Positions 58,966 to 64,000 of a stretch of DNA of 64,000 nucleotides are shown here, piece by piece. This DNA is from Flavobacterium bernardetii (lineage in GTDB: Bacteria > Bacteroidota > Bacteroidia > Flavobacteriales > Flavobacteriaceae), in contig NZ_JAANOQ010000002.1 in NCBI RefSeq assembly GCF_011305415.1, forward strand, positions 305,186 to 369,185, in the 5' to 3' direction. The notes under the pieces are model-generated. The model was not told the origin of the DNA and did not search any database. It was given only the letters and a program-made list of their open reading frames with translations. A program made the position numbers and the translations under genes. Numbering within the stretch: position 1 is the stretch's first letter; the number at the start of each line of letters is the position of its first letter.

Positions 58966-61266
58966 ATGTATAGAATAATTTTATTGGTTTTATTGCCAAT
59001 ACTTTCTTTCGCACAAAGTAGTGTGTTAGGAAAAATAACAGATAAGGAAAACAACCCTATCTCCAATGTAAAAATTACAATTCCAGAATTAAATTCAACT
59101 TTTTTTTCAGATGAAAGCGGTACGTTTAGTCTAATTCAAAGAAATGGTACAGTTTCGCTTATTCTTGAAAAAGAAGGCTTTCAGAAATTAGAAATTCAAC
59201 AAAGTGCTGCAATAGATTTCACTATTCAATTAGAAAAAACTTTTGTTGAAAGTAATATTGAAACGGTCAGTGTTGTAAAAAATCAAAAGACTTTAGGTAG
59301 AAAACAAAAAGCAGTTACCAATACTCAAAATTTATCGCAAGGAGAATTGCAAAAAGCAGCTTGTTGTAATTTGTCGGAAAGTTTTGAGACGAATCCTTCA
59401 ATTGATGTTAACTTTTCGGATGCTGTTACTGGAAACAAACAAATTAAAATGCTGGGATTAACAAGTCCGTATATTTTAATGAGTGAAGAAAATATTCCAG
59501 CTATTCGAGGCGCTTTACAGGCAACAGGTTTAAATTTTATTCCAGGAACTTGGGCAGAAAGTATTCAAATTACGAAAGGTGCCGGAAGTGTAACAAATGG
59601 TTACGAAAGTATTTCTGGTCAAATTAATTACGAGTTATTAAAGCCTCAAAAAGAAGAACCATTTTTTGCTAATGTTTATGGGTCAAGTGATGGACGATAT
59701 GAGGTGAATACCCATTTCGCTAATAAATATTCTGATAAATTAAGCTCGTTAGTTTTATTACACGGTAATACCAGAAATATCAAAAACGACATGAATCATG
59801 ATGGGTTTTTAGACAATCCGTTAGGGAAACAAGTTAATATTTTAAACCGTTGGCAATATAATAATGCAGAAAAAGGAATTGTTTCATTTTTAAATATCAA
59901 GTATTTTAAAGATGAAAAAACAGGTGGAACAATTAACGATAATTCGCATTCAGAAGTGATGAATCCAAATTTATGGACAAGTCAAGTAGATACGGATAAA
60001 ATTGAAATTTCAAATAAGATTGGATATGTTTATCCAGATATGCCATTCCAAAGTATTGGATTCCAGCAAGCTTTTCAGTACAATAAAATGCATTCTGAAT
60101 TTGGCGATAAAGTGCATCATATGCACCATAAAAACTATTTTTCAAATCTTATTTTTAATTCAATTATCAATAATACAAAACATAAGTTTATTACAGGTTT
60201 GAATTTTAATTATGATAAATTTGAAGAACATTTAGAAGCTAATTTTATGGCTGAATATGACAGAATTGATACTTCAATTGGTTCGTTTTTTGAATATTCA
60301 TATGATAATTTAAATAATTTTAGTTTTGTTTTAGGTGCGAGAGCCGATAATCATAACAGATTAGGTTTGTTTTTTACGCCAAGAGCACACGTGAAATATA
60401 ACCCGTTTGAAAAAACAACGTTACGTTTTTCAGCTGGAAGAGGAAAAAGAGCTTCGAATATTTTTGCGGAAAACATTAATGTTTTGGCAAGTTCTAGAGA
60501 TATTGTCATCAACGATGAAAACGGAAAATTATACGGTTTAAATCCAGAAATTGCATGGAATTACGGAACAAGTTTAATTCAGAAATTTTTCCTTTTTGGT
60601 AAAGAGAATGAAATTGTAATTGATTATTATAAAACGGATTTCAGTAACCAAATTGTGGTTGATTTAGAAAATCCAAGACAAGTAACTTTTTCCAATTTAA
60701 AAGGGAAAAGTTATGCTGAATCGTTTCAAATTGAATGGAATATTACTTTAATGACGCATTTAAATTTAAGAACAGCATATAAATATTTGAATGTTAAAAC
60801 CGATTATGCAACAGGATTATTAGACAAACCATTACAAGCTAAAAATAGATTTTTTGCCAATATTGCCTACGAAACACACATCTTAAATAAAGGACAACAA
60901 TGGAAATTTGATGCGACATTTAACTGGATTGGTGAGCAACGTTTACCAAGTACATTAGCAAATCCTGTTCAATATCAATTACCAGAATATTCACCAAATT
61001 ATCAATTGATTAATGCGCAAGTAACTAGAACTTTTTCAAGCACATTTGAAATGTATGTAGGTTCGGAAAACTTAGGTAACTTCAAACAAAAGAACGCCAT
61101 TATCGCATCGGATAATCCAAACAGTCCATACTTTGATAGTACCATGATTTATGGTCCAGTTTTTGGTAACATGTTTTACGCAGGATTACGTTTTAAAATA
61201 AAAGCAAAAAAAGAAGTAGTAGAAAATCACGAACATAAAGAAGGAGAAAATCTTAATCATAATTAA
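58966..61266 (+). CDS. TonB-dependent receptor, probably metal-linked
   Basis: A 766-residue outer-membrane receptor. After a signal peptide (LPILSFAQ) come a carboxypeptidase-regulatory-like domain (about 20-95, SVLGKITDKENNPISNVKITIPEL), a plug (about 115-225: ACCNLSESFETNPSIDVNFSDAVTGNKQIKMLGL, GTWAESIQITKGAGSVTNGYESISGQINYEL) and a barrel ending FYAGLRFKIKAK. A His/Glu-rich tail (ENHEHKEGENLNHN) follows. Neighbours are a Cys-rich secreted protein and an HMA-domain protein, so copper or another soft metal is the likely substrate or signal. Confidence 0.88.
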   Translation: MYRIILLVLLPILSFAQSSVLGKITDKENNPISNVKITIPELNSTFFSDESGTFSLIQRNGTVSLILEKEGFQKLEIQQSAAIDFTIQLEKTFVESNIETVSVVKNQKTLGRKQKAVTNTQNLSQGELQKAACCNLSESFETNPSIDVNFSDAVTGNKQIKMLGLTSPYILMSEENIPAIRGALQATGLNFIPGTWAESIQITKGAGSVTNGYESISGQINYELLKPQKEEPFFANVYGSSDGRYEVNTHFANKYSDKLSSLVLLHGNTRNIKNDMNHDGFLDNPLGKQVNILNRWQYNNAEKGIVSFLNIKYFKDEKTGGTINDNSHSEVMNPNLWTSQVDTDKIEISNKIGYVYPDMPFQSIGFQQAFQYNKMHSEFGDKVHHMHHKNYFSNLIFNSIINNTKHKFITGLNFNYDKFEEHLEANFMAEYDRIDTSIGSFFEYSYDNLNNFSFVLGARADNHNRLGLFFTPRAHVKYNPFEKTTLRFSAGRGKRASNIFAENINVLASSRDIVINDENGKLYGLNPEIAWNYGTSLIQKFFLFGKENEIVIDYYKTDFSNQIVVDLENPRQVTFSNLKGKSYAESFQIEWNITLMTHLNLRTAYKYLNVKTDYATGLLDKPLQAKNRFFANIAYETHILNKGQQWKFDATFNWIGEQRLPSTLANPVQYQLPEYSPNYQLINAQVTRTFSSTFEMYVGSENLGNFKQKNAIIASDNPNSPYFDSTMIYGPVFGNMFYAGLRFKIKAKKEVVENHEHKEGENLNHN

Positions 61267-61278
61267 AAATATAATATC

Positions 61279-61629
61279 ATGAAAAAATTAGTATTAGTTG
61301 CATTGTTTGCTGTTTTAGGAATGAATGCAAATGCACAAGAGAAACCAAATAAAAACAAAAAAGTTGAAGTTGGAGTTTCTGGAGCATGTGACATGTGCGA
61401 AAAACGTATAGAAAAAGCAGCTTATTCTGTAAAAGGTGTTAAAAGTGCGGAATGGCATGCTGATCATCAAGATTTACACTTAATCATTGATGAATCAAAA
61501 TGCACTATTTTAGATGTTGAAAAAGCAATTGCAAAAGTAGGTCATGATACGCAAGATGTAAAGGCAACTGATGCAGAATATGATAAAGTTCATGGGTGTT
61601 GTAAATATAGAACTCAAGAATCACATTAA
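61279..61629 (+). CDS. secreted heavy-metal-associated (HMA) domain protein
   Basis: A 116-residue periplasmic protein: signal peptide (MKKLVLVALFAVLGMNANAQ) and one HMA ferredoxin-like domain with metal-binding CDMC in VGVSGACDMCEKRIEKAAYSVKGVKSAEW. A C-terminal CC and His residues (VHGCCKYRTQESH) add ligands. It resembles soluble copper chaperones but is exported. It follows the TonB receptor by 12 bases, completing a metal-handling operon. Confidence 0.9.
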   Translation: MKKLVLVALFAVLGMNANAQEKPNKNKKVEVGVSGACDMCEKRIEKAAYSVKGVKSAEWHADHQDLHLIIDESKCTILDVEKAIAKVGHDTQDVKATDAEYDKVHGCCKYRTQESH

Positions 61630-61689
61630 TAAACAAAAGTTAAAATAATTTATTATATTTGGTTTAACTAACCAATTAAATTTTTATTT

Positions 61690-62160
61690 ATGAATTTTTA
61701 CGCAATTTTAGCAGCAACATTAGTTTCATTAGTTGTAGGTTTTGTTTGGTATAATCCGAAAATTTTTGGAACCATTTGGATGAATGAAACAGGAATGACC
61801 GAAGAAAAAGCGAAACAAGGAAACATGGTTAAAATCTTCGGATTAACTATTATTTACTCCTTTTTAATTTCATTTATGTTATCAGGAATGGTTATTCACC
61901 AAGTTGGAGCTGTTCAATTAGTTGGTGGAGACGAAACTAACGCTTCATTAATGGAGTTTTTAAAAGATAAAGGTGATGCTTTTAGAAGTTTTCAGCACGG
62001 AGCACTTCACGGATGTATGGTAGGATTATTATTTGTTTTACCAATAACAGCTATTAACGGTTTGTTTGATCAAAAATCATGGAAATTAATCTTAGTAACC
62101 GGAGGTTATTGGGTAGTAACATTAACTATCATGGGCGCAATTATTTGCGGATGGAAATAA
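61690..62160 (+). CDS. DUF1761 domain membrane protein
   Basis: A 156-residue inner-membrane protein with four helices (about 4-20, 47-70, 107-125, 132-154). The family signature is VVGFVWYNPKIFGTIWMNETGMTEEKAKQGN near the N-terminus, and a His-rich segment (RSFQHGALHGCMVG) enters the third helix. Function unknown. Between an HMA gene and an acyltransferase gene, with a terminator after it, it is probably a single-gene unit. Confidence 0.88.
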   Translation: MNFYAILAATLVSLVVGFVWYNPKIFGTIWMNETGMTEEKAKQGNMVKIFGLTIIYSFLISFMLSGMVIHQVGAVQLVGGDETNASLMEFLKDKGDAFRSFQHGALHGCMVGLLFVLPITAINGLFDQKSWKLILVTGGYWVVTLTIMGAIICGWK

Positions 62161-62182
62161 TTAACATTTTATTATAAAATAG

Positions 62183-62209
62183 AAGTCCTACATTTGTAGG
62201 ACTTTTTTA
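62183..62209 (+). terminator. terminator after DUF1761 gene
   Basis: AAGTCCTACA (62183-62192) / TGTAGGACTT (62195-62204) then T6; the two-base loop means four central bases open. Only 16 bases precede the next gene's TTG. Confidence 0.8.
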
Positions 62210-62225
62210 TGCCTTTTTTTATCTT

Positions 62226-63371
62226 TTGAGAAAAATTACTATAAATATATTCGATAACATTAATGATTTGCCAGAAAATTGGAACGCAGTAGCTTCTGCA
62301 AACCATTTTCTGCAACTTCCTTATTTGAAAGTTTTAGAACTTTCAGCTCCAACCAATATGCAATGCTTTTATATTGGCATTTATGAGAATTCGGAATTAA
62401 TTGGTGTAATGTTAGCCCAATATTTAGATTTGAATAAATTAGAATCTTTTGGTGAAAGAGACAATTGTGTTAAAACGCATATTCGAAATTTTATTTTCAG
62501 AAATTTCGCATCGCACACTTTGTTTATAGGAAACAACATGATTACCGGACAAAATAGTTTCACCTTTAATAAAGAAATAAGTTTTCAGGAAGTCAGTCAT
62601 ATTTTAATGCAATGTTCTCATGAATTAGTGGGGTATTTCAAACAAAAAGGAATCAATATTCATTTGGTTTCTTTCAAAGATTTTTATCAAGATTGCACTT
62701 CGGAATTTAAAAATTACGCTTTCGCGAATGTGTACGAATTCAATACACAACCAAACATGGTTTTTGAATTGCCTTCCTCTTGGCTTACTGTTGAAGATTA
62801 CTATAATTCATTTTCAAAAAAATACAGAGATCAATATAAAAGATCACACAAAAAGTTTGAAGGCATTTTAGTAAAAGAACTAGAAGCCGATGAAGTTGTT
62901 TTTCACGAATCACGAATTAATGAATTATATCATCACGTAGCTAAAAATGCACCATTTAATACTTTTTTCTTAGCGGATAATCATTTTTCGACTTTTAAAA
63001 AAGAATGCGGAAATGGCTTTAAAATTTTTGGTTATTTTTTAGAAGAAAAACTAATTGGATTTCATTCGGTTTTATTGAATGATACGGTTTTAGAAACTTA
63101 TTTTTTAGGTTACGACGATCACGTGCAAAAAGAAAAAATGTTGTATTTGAATATGTTATACAACATGACAGAATTTGGAATCACCCATCAATTTAAAAAA
63201 ATCATTTTCGGAAGAACCGCTTTAGAAATCAAAAGTTCCATAGGAGCAACGCCAGTCATGATGTCGGGTTTTATTTACCACAGAAATAAATTAGTCAACA
63301 AATTTTTAGGAAAAATATTTAAAAATTTAGAACCAGAAACGGTTTGGCAACAACGTCATCCTTTTAAATAG
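62226..63371 (+). CDS. GNAT/FemAB-like acyltransferase
   Basis: A 381-residue cytosolic protein made of two GNAT-type halves. The second half has the FemAB/Fem-like central segment (SFSKKYRDQYKRSHKKFEGILVKEL) and the strand-helix pattern NGFKIFGYFLEEKLIGFHSVLLNDTVLETYFLGYDD ... YLNMLYNMTEFGI. Such proteins transfer acyl or aminoacyl groups to cell-envelope precursors or peptides. The start is TTG at 62226, since the first ATG is far inside and RKITINIFDNINDLPENW is the natural beginning. A terminator follows. Confidence 0.75.
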   Translation: MRKITINIFDNINDLPENWNAVASANHFLQLPYLKVLELSAPTNMQCFYIGIYENSELIGVMLAQYLDLNKLESFGERDNCVKTHIRNFIFRNFASHTLFIGNNMITGQNSFTFNKEISFQEVSHILMQCSHELVGYFKQKGINIHLVSFKDFYQDCTSEFKNYAFANVYEFNTQPNMVFELPSSWLTVEDYYNSFSKKYRDQYKRSHKKFEGILVKELEADEVVFHESRINELYHHVAKNAPFNTFFLADNHFSTFKKECGNGFKIFGYFLEEKLIGFHSVLLNDTVLETYFLGYDDHVQKEKMLYLNMLYNMTEFGITHQFKKIIFGRTALEIKSSIGATPVMMSGFIYHRNKLVNKFLGKIFKNLEPETVWQQRHPFK

Positions 63372-63379
63372 AATATAAA

Positions 63380-63411
63380 AAATCCGTTCTGATGTATTAG
63401 AACGGATTTTT
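63380..63411 (+). terminator. terminator after acyltransferase gene
   Basis: AAATCCGTTCT (63380-63390) / AGAACGGATTT (63399-63409) followed by T's. Confidence 0.85.
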
Positions 63412-63460
63412 TGTTGAAATAAACTAATTGTTTTCTTATTTTTGGAAACATTTTCATCTC

Positions 63461-64000
63461 ATGCGAAAAATACTTTTCTTATTTATATTATTTTCCCAAT
63501 GCTTATTTTCTCAAACTTTGTTCGAGAAAGCAGAAAAGCTATTTAAGGAAAAAAAATATACAGAAGCTAAAGGTTTATTCGAAACCTATTTGAAATCGGT
63601 TCCCAATCATCAGAAATCAATAGAATATTTAGGCGATATTGCTGGAAGTTCTAAAATGTGGGATGTTGCAATTGAACATTATAAAAAATTAAAAATTTCA
63701 AATCCCAATAGCGCTAATTATTGGTTCAAATATGGTGGCGCCATGGGAATGAAAGCGAAATCTGTCAATAAATTCAAAGCTGTTGGAATGATTGACGATA
63801 TTGAAACCGCATTTCTTAAAGCTGCATCTTTAGATAAAAAACATATTGAAACACGTTGGGCATTAGTGATTTTATACATTGAATTGCCCGGAATTATTGG
63901 TGGAAGTGAAAAGAAAGCAGCGAAATATGCAGATGAACTTTTGGCTATTTCAAAAGTGGATGGTTATTTAGCAAAAGGATATATTGATGTATATTACAAA
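63461..64000 (+). CDS. secreted TPR-type protein (partial)
   Basis: From ATG at 63461 the frame is open for 180 codons to the window end. A signal peptide (ILFLFILFSQCLFSQ) precedes helical TPR-like repeats (TLFEKAEKLFKEKKYTEAKGLFETYLKSVP, AIEHYKKLKISNPNSANYWFKYGGAMG, AFLKAASLDKKHIETRWALVILYIE). TPR proteins scaffold other proteins in the periplasm. A TATTTTTG -7 word (63437-63444) lies 17 bases before the start. The rest is outside the window. Confidence 0.85.
   Translation, partial: MRKILFLFILFSQCLFSQTLFEKAEKLFKEKKYTEAKGLFETYLKSVPNHQKSIEYLGDIAGSSKMWDVAIEHYKKLKISNPNSANYWFKYGGAMGMKAKSVNKFKAVGMIDDIETAFLKAASLDKKHIETRWALVILYIELPGIIGGSEKKAAKYADELLAISKVDGYLAKGYIDVYYK

Noticed and set aside
58966..59066. 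Antisense 60-codon frame at 58884-59066
   Set aside because: It overlaps the signal peptide region of the TonB receptor and lacks features of its own.
1..64000. CRISPR arrays, rRNA genes, complete insertion sequences
   Set aside because: No regularly spaced identical repeats with unique spacers, no rRNA sequence and no transposase gene were seen.

Overview
The window looks like chromosome of a member of the Flavobacteriaceae (Bacteroidota), probably Flavobacterium or a close relative. The DNA is strongly AT-rich. Promoters follow the Bacteroidota pattern TTTG / TAnnTTTG, the primary sigma factor is the short 287-residue form, and two secreted proteins end in type IX secretion sorting domains. 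Exosortase F, DUF4249 lipoproteins with a TonB-dependent receptor, and a large photolyase cluster point the same way.

Layout. 1-4715: the edge of an integrated element, with a CusA/CzcA-type metal efflux pump (cut by the window), a small Cys/His protein, a broken outer-membrane gene, a tyrosine recombinase and an attachment-like tRNA 3' end. 4749-8489: core genes (MtfA-like peptidase, CBS protein, rpe, rpoD) around two tandem repeats of 137 and 60 bp. 8619-19607: accessory region with a stop-interrupted lipoprotein, an ExbD-like protein lacking the usual Asp, and three transcription units that share one upstream leader. These units encode a DUF1842-like protein plus a haem-motif lipoprotein, a flavin oxidase, and a cupredoxin/tyrosinase operon. 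19874-23746: a large YobI/KAP-type P-loop ATPase, possibly defensive.

24385-28572 is the most interesting part. A PNKP-type 3' phosphatase, a soluble slipin, an HD phosphohydrolase and a WYL regulator surround about 900 bp without protein genes. That stretch encodes, on the minus strand, structured RNAs with clear tRNA-like parts. One RNA has tRNA-like ends but a very large insert. The next carries two circularly permuted tRNA mimics (T arm, capped acceptor stem, D arm) like the tRNA-mimic module of bacterial Y RNAs. Two copies of one palindromic operator sit at the RNA promoters, and one also overlaps the HD-WYL promoter. I infer an RNA-repair or RNA-damage-sensing locus; no RtcB or Ro60 gene is visible here.

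28887-33231: a secreted beta-helix protein, a 180-bp nested palindrome, a regulator and small envelope proteins. 33309-46291: an M28 peptidase, then an ECF-sigma operon on the minus strand (two lipoproteins, sigma factor, membrane-anchored beta-barrel partner, TonB receptor, duplicated DUF4249 lipoproteins, MG2-like protein). Three copies of one ECF-type promoter motif lie at its head. 46556-50783: an RCC1-repeat gene flanked by a duplicated pnp tail, then pnp and rpsO. 50883-56807: photolyase/cryptochrome cluster with its usual small partners. 56943-64000: GAF protein, exosortase F pair, a metal-linked TonB receptor operon, DUF1761 protein, an acyltransferase and a TPR protein cut by the window end.
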